From: RCIO01 sp965232405
GTDB lineage: Bacteria > Pseudomonadota > Alphaproteobacteria > Rhizobiales > Rhizobiaceae
Reading direction: 5' to 3'
NCBI GenBank assembly: GCA_965232405.1
Contig: OZ246966.1
Span: 558,001-622,000, forward strand
DNA length: 64,000 bases
Position numbers and translations under genes: made by a program. Of this stretch, positions 1 to 7,814 are shown one piece after another. Within the stretch, counting starts at the first letter, position 1; each line of letters begins with the position of its first letter. Below the pieces are notes generated by a model. That model worked only from the letters and a program-made list of their open reading frames with translations, made no database searches and was not told the origin of the DNA.

Positions 1-169
1 CTGCATCCTCGCACCATTTCTGGAACAGGTGCCGCCCTTCCCCATCCTCGTCGGTCAGCGTCTGGCGATTGTTGCCGCCTGCAACGCCGGGTCCGATCTT
101 GGCCATCTCCATGATCGAATCCCAGAGACGGTCGCCATTGATGCGAAGGTTCTCGCCGGGTGCTGCCAT
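1..169 (-). CDS. Zn-dependent amidohydrolase, beta-ureidopropionase / N-carbamoyl amino acid hydrolase type (N-terminal fragment)
   Basis: Only the first 56 codons lie in the window; the gene runs off the left edge. The start is ATG at 169 on the minus strand. The N-terminus contains a NLRINGDRLWDSIMEMA segment followed by GPGVAGGNNRQTLTDED, which I recognise as the opening of the M20-family hydrolases that open N-carbamoyl amino acids or ureidopropionate (AmaB/HyuC/PydC group). The gene starts 27 bp after the aminotransferase stop and on the same strand, so the two are probably cotranscribed. With that aminotransferase, RutR and PreTA nearby, the best role is the last hydrolytic step of reductive pyrimidine degradation, N-carbamoyl-beta-alanine to beta-alanine. 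Substrate choice cannot be decided from this fragment; allantoate amidohydrolase is the main alternative. Confidence 0.75.
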   Translation of the reverse strand, partial: MAAPGENLRINGDRLWDSIMEMAKIGPGVAGGNNRQTLTDEDGEGRHLFQKWCEDA

Positions 170-196
170 GAATGGGTGAACTCCTCAGTCTGTCTG

Positions 197-1525
197 TTAG
201 TCGATGGCGCGCAGGACACCTCGAAGACCGTCGATCAGTTCGGCGATCTGTTCCTTGGAGATGATCAGCGGTGGCGACATGGCGATGATGTCGCCGGTCG
301 TGCGGATCATGAACCCGCTCTCGAACGCCTTGATGAAGGCCGAGAAGGCCCGCTTGGTCGGTTGGCCGGCAATCGGTTCCAGTTCGACCGCGCCGACTAG
401 GCCGATATTGCGGATGTCGATGACATGCGGCTCGCCCTTGAGCGAATGCAGCGCATCCTCCCACACTGGCGCCATCTCCGCGCCGCGGGTCAACAGCCCC
501 TCTTCCTTGTAGGTATCGAGCGTGCCGATACCGGCGGCACAGGCGATCGGATTGCCCGAATAGGTGTAACCGTGGAAGAACTCGATCAGGTGCTCCGGCC
601 CGTCCATGAAGGCGTCGTGGATTTCCTTCTTCACAAACACCGCGCCCATCGGGATCACGCCGTTGGTCACGCCTTTCGCCGTCGTCATGATGTCGGGCGT
701 TACACCGAAATAGTCAGCTGCAAACGGCGTGCCGAGACGGCCGAACCCGGTAATGACCTCGTCGAAAATAAGCAGGATGCCGTGCTTGTCGCAGATTTCG
801 CGCAGGCGCTTCAGATAGCCCTTCGGCGGGATCAGCACACCGGTCGAACCCGCGACGGGTTCAACGATCACGGCCGCGACGGTCGAGGCGTCGTGCAGTG
901 TGACGATCCGCTCCAGCTCGTCGGCCAGGTCCGCGCCATGCTCCGGCTCGCCGCGCGTAAACGCGTTCTTGGCCGGCAGATGCGTATGCGGCAGATGGTC
1001 GACGCCGGTCAGAAGCGTGCCGAACATCTTGCGGTTGGCGACAATACCGCCAACCGAAATGCCGCCGAAATTGACTCCGTGGTAACCGCGCTCACGCCCG
1101 ATCAGGCGGAACCGCGAACCGTTGCCCTTGGCCCGATGGTAGGCGAGCGCGATCTTCAGCGCGGTATCGACCGATTCGGAACCTGAATTGGTGAAGAAGA
1201 CATGATCCATGCCGTCCGGCGCCACATCGACCAGCCGGTTGGCAAGCTCGAATGCGATCGGATGGCCCATCTGGAAAGCCGGCGCATAATCCAGTTCGCC
1301 GGCCTGTTCGCGGATCGCTTCGGTGATCTTCGGCCGGCAGTGGCCGGCATTTACGCACCACAGCCCCGCCGTGCCGTCCAGGAGCTTGCGGCCGTCGCTT
1401 GCGGTGTAATGCATGTCCTTGGCCGCAACGAGCATGCGCGGCGCCTTTTTGAACTGCCGATTGGCGGTAAACGGCATCCAGAATGCGCTGAGATCGTTCG
1501 GCGCAACGTTGAGCCTGTTGGACAT
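197..1525 (-). CDS. class III aminotransferase, beta-alanine (omega-amino acid):pyruvate type
   Basis: A 442-residue PLP-dependent class III aminotransferase. The cofactor region is clear: FDEVITGFGRLG with Asp255, and TTAKGVTNG carrying the Schiff-base Lys284. The opening LSAFWMPFTANRQFK matches omega-amino-acid:pyruvate aminotransferases. The open frame continues far upstream of 1525, but ATG 1525 is preceded at normal spacing by AGGGAAAGG and begins the conserved N-terminus, so I take it as the start. It lies next to a ureidopropionase-type gene and a divergent RutR, so it likely converts beta-alanine plus pyruvate to malonate semialdehyde plus alanine, completing pyrimidine-derived nitrogen salvage. 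A RutR-like box lies 79 bp upstream of the start. Confidence 0.88.
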   Translation of the reverse strand: MSNRLNVAPNDLSAFWMPFTANRQFKKAPRMLVAAKDMHYTASDGRKLLDGTAGLWCVNAGHCRPKITEAIREQAGELDYAPAFQMGHPIAFELANRLVDVAPDGMDHVFFTNSGSESVDTALKIALAYHRAKGNGSRFRLIGRERGYHGVNFGGISVGGIVANRKMFGTLLTGVDHLPHTHLPAKNAFTRGEPEHGADLADELERIVTLHDASTVAAVIVEPVAGSTGVLIPPKGYLKRLREICDKHGILLIFDEVITGFGRLGTPFAADYFGVTPDIMTTAKGVTNGVIPMGAVFVKKEIHDAFMDGPEHLIEFFHGYTYSGNPIACAAGIGTLDTYKEEGLLTRGAEMAPVWEDALHSLKGEPHVIDIRNIGLVGAVELEPIAGQPTKRAFSAFIKAFESGFMIRTTGDIIAMSPPLIISKEQIAELIDGLRGVLRAID

Positions 1526-1603
1526 GACCAAGCCTTTCCCTTGTTCCCCGTTATGGTTCGGCCAACGCTTGGTTTTCGGCGCGCATCTGTGATACGCAAA
1601 TTT

Positions 1604-1619
1604 TTGACCGATTGGACAA
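1604..1619. promoter_or_regulatory. RutR-like operator between the aminotransferase and rutR
   Basis: The 16-mer TTGACCGATTGGACAA is an imperfect palindrome that agrees at 12 of the 14 fixed positions with the E. coli RutR consensus as I recall it (TTGACCA-N2-TGGTCAA). It lies 79 bp from the aminotransferase start and 145 bp from the rutR start. The same first eleven bases, TTGACCGATTG, recur upstream of preT (7706-7721), which supports a shared regulator. Binding is inferred. Confidence 0.6.
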
Positions 1620-1763
1620 ACGTTAGCACCGCCACTATGGCGGTCAAGGGAATAGTAGGGGATTTGGATCGCGTGAGGCGCGCACCACACGATTGGAAGG
1701 ACTGGTCCACAACATTGGTCCAGAGGAACGCCCCTTCCCCGTCGGAAGGCTGAGCCGGCTTTC

Positions 1764-2396
1764 ATGGACGCGCCTGCCAAAACCCGCCAGACCCGCATCC
1801 AGACCGAGAAGCGCGAACTCATACTCGACGCCGCGCTCGATGTGTTTTCAAGCAATGGCTTCCGCGGTTCCACGATCGACCAGATCGCGGAAGCGGCGGG
1901 CATGTCGAAGCCCAACCTGCTCTATTATTTCAAGTCCAAGGAAGACATCCACACCACGCTGATAGAGCGTCTGCTGGAGACCTGGCTGGCGCCGCTGCAC
2001 GAACTCGACGACATCGGCGAGCCGTTGACCGAACTGCGCGGTTATATCCGCCGCAAACTGGAAATGGCGCGCGACTATCCGCGCGAAAGCCGGCTCTTCG
2101 CCAACGAGATATTGCAGGGTGCGCCGCGCGTCATGCCGATGCTGGAAGGCGATTTGAAGAAGCTGGTCGACGAAAAGGCCGAAATCATCAAGGGCTGGAT
2201 GCGCGCCGGCAAGATCGCCCCCACCGATCCCTGGCACCTTATCTTCTCGATCTGGGCAACCACCCAGCATTATGCCGATTTCGACGTGCAGGTGCGTGCC
2301 GTGCTGGGCCAGCGGCGCGGCGGCGACGGCCGCTTTGAAGACGCGGCACGGTTTCTGGAACAGCTCTTCATGGAAGGGCTGAAGCCCAAGAAGTGA
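1764..2396 (+). CDS. rutR: RutR-type TetR-family regulator of pyrimidine degradation
   Basis: A 210-residue TetR regulator. Residues about 17-65 are the helix-turn-helix region (ILDAALDVFSSNGFRGSTID, then AGMSKPNLLYYFKSKED). The C-terminal part follows E. coli RutR closely along its length: TWLAPL, RDYPRESRLFANEIL, GAP, GDLKKLVDEKAEII, WHLIFSIWATTQHYADF. In E. coli RutR senses uracil/thymine and controls the rut operon. Here the gene diverges from the aminotransferase operon, and RutR-like boxes lie in that intergenic region and before preT, so it probably represses reductive pyrimidine degradation until pyrimidine appears. There is no strong ribosome binding site before ATG 1764, and no other start fits better. 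It converges with the next gene, with 18 bp between stops. Confidence 0.87.
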   Translation: MDAPAKTRQTRIQTEKRELILDAALDVFSSNGFRGSTIDQIAEAAGMSKPNLLYYFKSKEDIHTTLIERLLETWLAPLHELDDIGEPLTELRGYIRRKLEMARDYPRESRLFANEILQGAPRVMPMLEGDLKKLVDEKAEIIKGWMRAGKIAPTDPWHLIFSIWATTQHYADFDVQVRAVLGQRRGGDGRFEDAARFLEQLFMEGLKPKK

Positions 2397-2414
2397 AACT
2401 ACGCTATAGCGGGC

Positions 2415-3020
2415 TCAATCCCCGGCGAATTCCGTATCGAGCAAAGGCAGCACGGAGTTGAGAGCCGTCAGAATGGGGCCCTTGCTGCGTTCGCTGCGAG
2501 CAATCGGTATCGTCCCGTCGAGCGTTGCAAGCAGGGTCAGCGCCAACGCATCTCCATTCCTGGCCGCGACACGGCCATCCACAGTCAGTGCGCGCGAAAA
2601 GGCAGCAATAACCTGCCGATATGACAAGCCGAGCCGCTTTGAAAGCTCGGGCTCCTCTGCACCCGTTTCCTGTGCAAGAACGCTGAACAGGGCGCCTGTG
2701 GCATAGTCATGTCTCGCCAGCCAGTTTGCCGCGCCTCTGTAAAGCGCTGAGACGGTCTCCATCGCGGCCTGGTTCTTGTCGGCACACCGATCGAAGTGAC
2801 CGACCATTTCCTCGGTCAACCAGTCGAGCGCGGCGATGGCCAGGCTTTCCTTGCCGCCGGGAAAATGATGATAGAGCGAGCCTTTCGGTATTTCGGCATG
2901 TTGCAGGATGTCTGTGATCCCGGTCGCATGATAACCGCGTTGCTGGAACAGAATGACCGCCGACCGCACCAGCCGGTCGCGCGTCAGCAGTCCCTCTGTG
3001 TTTTGAGACGGTGTCTTCAT
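2415..3020 (-). CDS. TetR-family regulator, LmrA/YxaF-like
   Basis: A 201-residue TetR protein starting at ATG 3020. The open frame runs further upstream, but that part lies over the thioesterase gene in another frame. The N-terminal HTH is typical: RLVRSAVILFQQRGYHATGI, ILQHAEIPKGSLYHHFPGGKESL. The GSLYHHFPGGKE segment and the C-terminal layout resemble the LmrA/YxaF subgroup. Its start overlaps the stop of the upstream thioesterase gene by 4 bp (ATGA), so the two form one operon. A perfect TAGACCG-N2-CGGTCTA palindrome just upstream of the thioesterase is the obvious autoregulatory operator. The inducer is unknown; this subgroup often controls efflux or fatty-acid/aromatic functions. Confidence 0.85.
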   Translation of the reverse strand: MKTPSQNTEGLLTRDRLVRSAVILFQQRGYHATGITDILQHAEIPKGSLYHHFPGGKESLAIAALDWLTEEMVGHFDRCADKNQAAMETVSALYRGAANWLARHDYATGALFSVLAQETGAEEPELSKRLGLSYRQVIAAFSRALTVDGRVAARNGDALALTLLATLDGTIPIARSERSKGPILTALNSVLPLLDTEFAGD

Positions 3021-3463
3021 GCAGGCACGGCAGTCGGTCGGGTAACGACCGCTATCGACGTGATACCAGCGGCGCAGAGCTTCTCGCCCTGGTCCGCCGA
3101 TCTGCTGAAGACCTGAACCTCGACCGTCACGACCGACCGGCCGGCACGCAGCGCCCTCGCCTTTGCGACAATCGCCTCGCCAACCGCCGGTGCCAGGAAA
3201 TGCAGCGAGAAGTTGGACGTCACGACATCCAGTCCGGACGCCATGGCGCCGGCCCATGCCGCCGACATGTCCGCCAGCGCGCTGACGCACCCGCCGTGCA
3301 CATAGCCATGATGCTGGGTCATGTCGTCCCGCACAGTCACCTCCAGAACAACACCATGCTCATCGGCTTCCAAGAGCCGCGGCGCTAGCCAATGATTGAA
3401 CCCCTGCTTAGCGGTGAAACTCTGAAGCCGACGCTTCACCTCTTCGACACTCCACTGGCGCAT
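3017..3463 (-). CDS. PaaI-like hotdog-fold thioesterase
   Basis: A 148-residue single hotdog-domain protein of the 4HBT/PaaI family. The signature is TQHHGYVHGGCVSALADMSAAWAG, where the HGG turn and following Asp are the usual active-site neighbourhood, followed by a beta-strand NFSLHFLAPAVG. Such enzymes hydrolyse aromatic or acyl-CoA thioesters in the cytoplasm. The gene is the first of a two-gene operon with the TetR regulator (4 bp overlap) and has a palindromic operator 15-30 bp upstream of its ATG. The cluster suggests thioester clearance under TetR control, but the natural substrate cannot be read from the sequence. Confidence 0.83.
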   Translation of the reverse strand: MRQWSVEEVKRRLQSFTAKQGFNHWLAPRLLEADEHGVVLEVTVRDDMTQHHGYVHGGCVSALADMSAAWAGAMASGLDVVTSNFSLHFLAPAVGEAIVAKARALRAGRSVVTVEVQVFSRSADQGEKLCAAGITSIAVVTRPTAVPA

Positions 3464-3477
3464 GGCTAGACTCCGAT

Positions 3478-3493
3478 TAGACCGACCGGTCTA
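3478..3493. promoter_or_regulatory. palindromic TetR-type operator upstream of the thioesterase/TetR operon
   Basis: TAGACCG-AC-CGGTCTA is a perfect 7-2-7 inverted repeat, located 15-30 bp upstream of the thioesterase ATG, where it would overlap the promoter. It contains the TAGACC half-site known from LmrA/YxaF operators. Autorepression by the TetR protein of the same operon is the simple reading. Confidence 0.7.
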
Positions 3494-3618
3494 TTATTCA
3501 TTGATCGAAACTTGGTCAAGCGCATCGGCGGATGCATGATGCCCGGCGCTTGTCGTCAATGGCCAGCAGCTGCTGCTGCGTTGAATGAGAGGGTTGCGGG
3601 AACTGGCCGTGCCCCGCG

Positions 3619-3984
3619 TCAGCCAGTCGGCTCCCACAGTTCGACCGGGTTGCCTTCCGGGTCGTGGATGCGCGCAAAGCGGCCATTCGGATACGTTTCC
3701 GGATCAAGCGTCACCTCGATGCCGTTGGCGCGAAGCTGCGCCGCCATCGCATCGAGATCGCGCACGCGAAAGTTGACCATCCACTGCTGCTCGGCACGGC
3801 CGAAATAATCGGTATCCGCACTGAACGGCGCAAACACGGTTTCGCCCGCCTGCTGTTTCCACGGCTGCGTGCCGTAGTCGGAGGGAACAGGATCGACACC
3901 AAGATTGTCGGCATACCAGCGCGCCAGCGCTTCAGGGTCTTTGGCCTTGAAGAACAGCCCGCCGATACCGAGAGCCTTCTCCAT
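3619..3984 (-). CDS. VOC-family (glyoxalase/bleomycin-resistance fold) protein
   Basis: A 121-residue single VOC domain. It opens with GIGGLFFKAKDPEALARWYADNLG and closes with GRFARIHDPEGNPVELWEP, the standard first and last strands of this fold; the final Glu is the usual metal ligand. Proteins of this size are metal-dependent lyases, dioxygenase relatives or binding proteins, and the substrate is not predictable. It starts 12 bp after the EamA transporter stop, on the same strand, so it probably belongs to that transcription unit. Confidence 0.82.
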   Translation of the reverse strand: MEKALGIGGLFFKAKDPEALARWYADNLGVDPVPSDYGTQPWKQQAGETVFAPFSADTDYFGRAEQQWMVNFRVRDLDAMAAQLRANGIEVTLDPETYPNGRFARIHDPEGNPVELWEPTG

Positions 3985-3996
3985 GCGCTTCTCCCG

Positions 3997-4932
3997 TCAG
4001 GTGTCCGGTGCGAAAGCCAGCACGATCAGTCCCATCACGGTGATGGCAGCGCCCGCCACGATGCTTGCGCCGGCCCAGCCGTGGCCGAGCAACCCCTCAT
4101 AGAAAATGATGAAGGTCGGCGTGAGGTAGTTGTAGGCCAGAACCTTGGCGGCGGGTATGCGCAGCGCAGCAAACTGCAGCAGGAAGAATGTGCCGGCGGT
4201 GGTGAATATCGAAAGATAGGCAATCACCAGCCACACCACCGTCGAAAGCGACGACCATTCGGTTTCCACTATCTCCTGCGCGCCCCACAGAGCGATCCAG
4301 ACGCCGGTGGCAAGCAGCGTCCAGAAGGTGAAGGCAAGCACCGGCTCGCCCTGGTTGAACTTCTTCACCAGCGGCGCATAGGCGGCATGGCAAGCCACGC
4401 CGACCACGAAGATCAGTTCGCCCCGCCCGATGCGAAAACCGAGCAGCGTGTCGAGATCGCCGTCGAAGATGACCCACACCGCGCCACAGCCGGCCAGCAG
4501 CAGTGACACGATCACGACCATTCTGGGCGCCTGCCCCAGAAACAGATAGCCGAACCCTGCCGCCATCAGCGGCATCAGCGTGAACACCGCACCGGTCGCT
4601 ACCGGCGTCGTCAGCCTGAGCGCTACGAACATGGTGACGAAAAACACCGCCATCAGCGCACCGAGCACGACAAACCGCCACGCCCCACCATGAACCCGCA
4701 GCCCGTTGCGCAGAAGCAGCAACCCCGCCCCCGCCATAAGCGAAACGGCGATGACGAAGCGGATCGCGTTGATTGCCGAGGGGCCGATATGCGGCGCAGC
4801 AATCGCACCCAGCGAATAGGAACCGGAAACCAGCGCGGCGAAGAGCAGCATCGCCAGATGTGCGACGAGCTTTTCGCTGCCGACAGCGTGCAGCTTGGAG
4901 CTTGTGGTTCCAGACACGGGCGGGTCCGCCAT
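3997..4932 (-). CDS. EamA/DMT-superfamily inner-membrane transporter
   Basis: A 311-residue protein with about ten hydrophobic segments arranged as two EamA repeats, for example LVAHLAMLLFAALVSGSYS at the start and AGASIVAGAAITVMGLIVL at the end. This is the drug/metabolite exporter fold; the substrate is unknown. The gene follows preA by 37 bp on the same strand, so it may be read with preTA, possibly exporting a nucleobase or breakdown product (inference). The start codon at 4932 lies inside the loop of a GC-rich inverted repeat and has no evident Shine-Dalgarno, so initiation may be restricted or coupled. Confidence 0.85.
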   Translation of the reverse strand: MADPPVSGTTSSKLHAVGSEKLVAHLAMLLFAALVSGSYSLGAIAAPHIGPSAINAIRFVIAVSLMAGAGLLLLRNGLRVHGGAWRFVVLGALMAVFFVTMFVALRLTTPVATGAVFTLMPLMAAGFGYLFLGQAPRMVVIVSLLLAGCGAVWVIFDGDLDTLLGFRIGRGELIFVVGVACHAAYAPLVKKFNQGEPVLAFTFWTLLATGVWIALWGAQEIVETEWSSLSTVVWLVIAYLSIFTTAGTFFLLQFAALRIPAAKVLAYNYLTPTFIIFYEGLLGHGWAGASIVAGAAITVMGLIVLAFAPDT

Positions 4933-4957
4933 CTACTGCTACGCTGCGGACCCGCCC
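4918..4957 (-). terminator. GC-rich inverted repeat between preA and the EamA gene
   Basis: GGGCGGGTCCG at 4918-4928 pairs perfectly with CGGACCCGCCC at 4947-4957 across an 18-base loop. In transcription order it follows preA directly and includes the EamA start codon in its loop and EamA codons 2-5 in one arm. There is no T-run, so it is not a clear intrinsic terminator; attenuation or translation control of the EamA gene is possible. Confidence 0.4.
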
Positions 4958-4969
4958 TTCAGGGAGGAA

Positions 4970-6289
4970 CTATTCCGCGGCAACTTTCGCCATCGGATTG
5001 TTCGGATGCGTCGTCCAGTTGGCGTATTCCGGCTCGACGACCTTGCCGGTACGCTCATCGACTGCGCCCGGCTGCAATTCTTCCATCGTGATGCAGCCCT
5101 CGACAGGGCAGACATCGACGCACAGATTGCACGCCACGCACTCCGCATCGATCACTTCGAAGCCGCGCTTGCCGTCAATCGTGTTGGCGATCGCCTGGTG
5201 CGAGGTGTCCTCGCAGGCGATGTAGCAGCGGCCGCACTTGATGCAGAGATCCTGATCGATGCGCGCCTTGGTGATGTAGTTGAGGTTGAGGAACTGCCAG
5301 TCGGTGACGTTGGGCACGGCACGTCCGACAATATCGTCCAGCGTCGCGTGGCCCTTCTCATCCATCCAGTTCGACAGGCCCGAAATCATCTCCTGCACGA
5401 TCTTGAAGCCGTAGGTCATAGCCGCCGTGCAGACCTGCACATTGCCTGCGCCAAGCGCCATGAACTCGGCAGCGTCGCGCCAGGTGGTGATGCCGCCAAT
5501 GGCGGAAATCGGCAGTCCCTGCGTCTCCGCATCGCGCGCGATTTCCGACACCATCGACATGGCGATCGGCTTCACCGCCGGCCCGCAATAGCCGCCATGC
5601 GTTCCTTTGCCGTCAATGGTCGGCTGCGGCGCGAAATTGTCCAGATCGACCGACGTGATCGAGTTGATCGTGTTGATCAGCGACACGGCGTCTGTGCCGC
5701 CGGCATGCGCGGCGCGCGCCGGCTTGCGAATGTCGGTGATATTCGGCGTCAGCTTGGTGATGACCGGCATGCGCGTATTGGCCTTGCACCAGCGCACGAC
5801 CATCTCGACATATTCAGGCACCTGACCAACGGCCGATCCCATGCCGCGTTCGCTCATGCCGTGCGGGCAGCCGAAATTGAGCTCGATGCCGTCCGCGCCG
5901 GTCTCCTCGACAACGGGCAGGATCGCCTTCCAGCTTTCCTCCTCGCAGGGAACCATCAGCGACACGACGATGGCGCGGTCGGGCCAGTTCTTCTTGACCT
6001 GCTTGATCTCGCGCAGATTGGTCTGCAGCGGCCGGTCGGTGATCAGCTCGATATTGTTGAGGCCGAGCAGCCGGCGGTCGGCACCGTAGATCGCGCCATA
6101 GCGCGGTCCGTTGACGTTGACGACCGGCGGGCCTTCCTCGCCCAGCGTCTTCCACACCACGCCGCCCCAGCCTTCCTTGAAGGCGCGCTCGACATTGTAG
6201 GCCTTGTCTGTCGGCGGCGCGGAGGCCAGCCAGAACGGATTGGGCGACTTGATGCCAACGAAGTTGTTGCGGATGTCTGCCATGCTCAT
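4970..6289 (-). CDS. preA: NAD-dependent dihydropyrimidine dehydrogenase subunit PreA
   Basis: A 439-residue protein with an FMN-binding dihydroorotate-dehydrogenase-like barrel followed by two [4Fe-4S] ferredoxin motifs near the C-terminus (CIKCGRCYIAC and CVACNLCVDVCP). The active-site loop ELNFGCPHGM carries Cys141, matching the catalytic Cys of animal dihydropyrimidine dehydrogenase; the residue before it is Gly, where the animal enzyme has Ser. It reduces uracil and thymine to their dihydro forms, the first step of reductive pyrimidine degradation. Its start overlaps the stop of preT by 4 bp (ATGA), so translation is coupled. The dihydropyrimidinase for the next step is not in the window and may lie beyond the left edge. 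Confidence 0.94.
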   Translation of the reverse strand: MSMADIRNNFVGIKSPNPFWLASAPPTDKAYNVERAFKEGWGGVVWKTLGEEGPPVVNVNGPRYGAIYGADRRLLGLNNIELITDRPLQTNLREIKQVKKNWPDRAIVVSLMVPCEEESWKAILPVVEETGADGIELNFGCPHGMSERGMGSAVGQVPEYVEMVVRWCKANTRMPVITKLTPNITDIRKPARAAHAGGTDAVSLINTINSITSVDLDNFAPQPTIDGKGTHGGYCGPAVKPIAMSMVSEIARDAETQGLPISAIGGITTWRDAAEFMALGAGNVQVCTAAMTYGFKIVQEMISGLSNWMDEKGHATLDDIVGRAVPNVTDWQFLNLNYITKARIDQDLCIKCGRCYIACEDTSHQAIANTIDGKRGFEVIDAECVACNLCVDVCPVEGCITMEELQPGAVDERTGKVVEPEYANWTTHPNNPMAKVAAE

Positions 6290-7653
6290 GCCCTCCCGTT
6301 CGAGGAAAGAGTCCGGTGGATAGATTCCGCCGCGTCGCGCCCCTGCGCGACGGCCGATACGGTCAGGTCGTCGCCGCCGAGAATACAGTCGCCGCCGGCC
6401 CAGACTTTCGGCAGCGATGTGCGACCTTCTTCATCGACCTTGATGCGGCCATTGACGAGTTCCGGCGCGGTGTTGGCGCTGCCATTGAGCACGCTCGCGT
6501 CGAGCGTCTGTCCAATTGCCTTGAACACCTGGTCGGCTGCGAGTGTCAGCGTCTCGCCGGTTCCGGCGAGCTTGCCATCCGTCTCGGCAGTGTATTCGAG
6601 CTCGATGCCGGTGACCTTGCCGCCCTCTGCGATAACCCTCTTGGGCTGCAGCCAATGGCGGATCGTGACGCCATGCGAGGCTGCCAGATCCTGCTCGTAT
6701 TCAGACGCGTTCATGCGGTCCTTGCCGCGCCGGTAGCAGATCGTGACGTCTTCCGCGCCAAGCAGTTTCGACTGGATAGCCGCGTCGATGGCCGTCATGC
6801 CGCCGCCGATCACCACAACACGCCGGCCAATCGGCAGCTTGGCGAGATCGCCCGCCTGCCGCAGCTCGGCGATGAACTCGACCGCGTTCTCGACACCCTC
6901 GGCATCCTCGCCATCGGCGCGCAGATCGTTGACGCCGGCAAGCCCGGTGCCGACAAAAACCGCGTCATAATCCGATGCCAGCGAGCCGATCGAGAAATCG
7001 CGTCCCAGCGCCTGACCGTAGCGAATGTCGATTCCGCCAATCGCGGTCACATAGTCGACCTCGGCCTGTGCAAACCCGTCAACGGTCTTGTATGCGGCAA
7101 TGCCATATTCGTTGAGGCCGCCACCCTTCGGCTTTGCCTCGAACACCACGACATCATGTCCGCGCATGGACAGCCGGTGCGCGCAGGCAAGGCCCGCCGG
7201 GCCGGCGCCAACCACCGCTACCCGCTTGCCGGTCGAAGCTGCCCGCTCATAGAACTGCTTGCCCTGCCGCATCGCCTCGTCGGTGGCGTAACGCTGCAGG
7301 CGGCCGATCTGAACCGGCTTGCCCTCGGCGGTCTCGCGCACGCAGACTTCCTCGCACAGCGTCTCCGTGGGACACACGCGAGCGCACATGCCGCCCAAGA
7401 TGTTCTGGTCGAAAATCGTCTTCGCCGATCCCAGTGCATTGCCGGTCGCGATCTCGCGGATAAACATCGGAATGTCTATCGAGGTCGGACAAGCCTGCAT
7501 GCAGGGCGCGTCGTAGCAGAAATAGCAGCGATCGGCCTCTACCAGGGCCTCGTGATCGTCGAGCGGTGGGTGAAGGTCGGAAAAGTTTTCGGCGTATCGC
7601 GCGGGATCGAGCCGACCCGCTGTGATCCCATCCTTGAACTGGCTGCCTGCCAT
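6286..7653 (-). CDS. preT: dihydropyrimidine dehydrogenase, PreT subunit (NAD(P)H/FAD/Fe-S)
   Basis: A 455-residue flavoprotein of the glutamate-synthase small-subunit type. The N-terminal Fe-S region has CYFCYDAPCMQACP and CARVCPTETLCEEVC. It is followed by an FAD-binding GAGPAGLACAHRL and an NAD(P)-binding GGGMTAID. It passes electrons from NAD(P)H to PreA. An open frame reaches 7713, but ATG 7653 gives the conserved opening MAGSQFKDGI, and the stretch upstream is AT-rich promoter DNA containing a RutR-like box at 7706-7721, so I place the start at 7653. Overlaps preA by 4 bp. Confidence 0.92.
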   Translation of the reverse strand: MAGSQFKDGITAGRLDPARYAENFSDLHPPLDDHEALVEADRCYFCYDAPCMQACPTSIDIPMFIREIATGNALGSAKTIFDQNILGGMCARVCPTETLCEEVCVRETAEGKPVQIGRLQRYATDEAMRQGKQFYERAASTGKRVAVVGAGPAGLACAHRLSMRGHDVVVFEAKPKGGGLNEYGIAAYKTVDGFAQAEVDYVTAIGGIDIRYGQALGRDFSIGSLASDYDAVFVGTGLAGVNDLRADGEDAEGVENAVEFIAELRQAGDLAKLPIGRRVVVIGGGMTAIDAAIQSKLLGAEDVTICYRRGKDRMNASEYEQDLAASHGVTIRHWLQPKRVIAEGGKVTGIELEYTAETDGKLAGTGETLTLAADQVFKAIGQTLDASVLNGSANTAPELVNGRIKVDEEGRTSLPKVWAGGDCILGGDDLTVSAVAQGRDAAESIHRTLSSNGRA

Positions 7654-7705
7654 AGTTGCTTGTTCCCCGATGGCATTTTTCGGGAAGGCTAACACGGTTT
7701 CATTT

Positions 7706-7721
7706 TTTATCAATCGGTCAA
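7706..7721. promoter_or_regulatory. RutR-like box upstream of preT
   Basis: On the minus strand this reads TTGACCGATTGATAAA. Its first eleven bases are identical to the box at 1604-1619 in front of the aminotransferase operon, although the second half-site is weaker. It lies 53-68 bp upstream of the preT start. Shared control by RutR is inferred from the repeat and the common pathway. Confidence 0.5.
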
Positions 7722-7814
7722 ATTTCGGAAACTATCGAGCAACAACAACAAGAAACATGATCTTTTCAATCAACTTAAATTGCATCAAACAACAGCGCCC
7801 ACGCTGCCTGACGC

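Noticed and set aside
1703..1722. Direct repeat of TGGTCCA upstream of rutR
   Set aside because: The two copies are in the same orientation, 13 bases apart, and do not form a RutR-type inverted site; probably chance.
5860..5875. Possible loss of the catalytic cysteine in PreA
   Set aside because: I first compared the wrong loop position (SAVGQ). The catalytic Cys corresponds to the one in GCPHGM (Cys141), which is present, so the enzyme looks active.
4895..6736. 613-codon open frame on the plus strand
   Set aside because: It lies antisense over preA and part of preT. The translation is rich in Arg, His and Asp, as expected of a shadow of high-GC coding DNA, and has no recognisable domain.
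6316..7692. 458-codon open frame on the plus strand
   Set aside because: Antisense to preT, which has complete flavoprotein and Fe-S motifs; the shadow has none.
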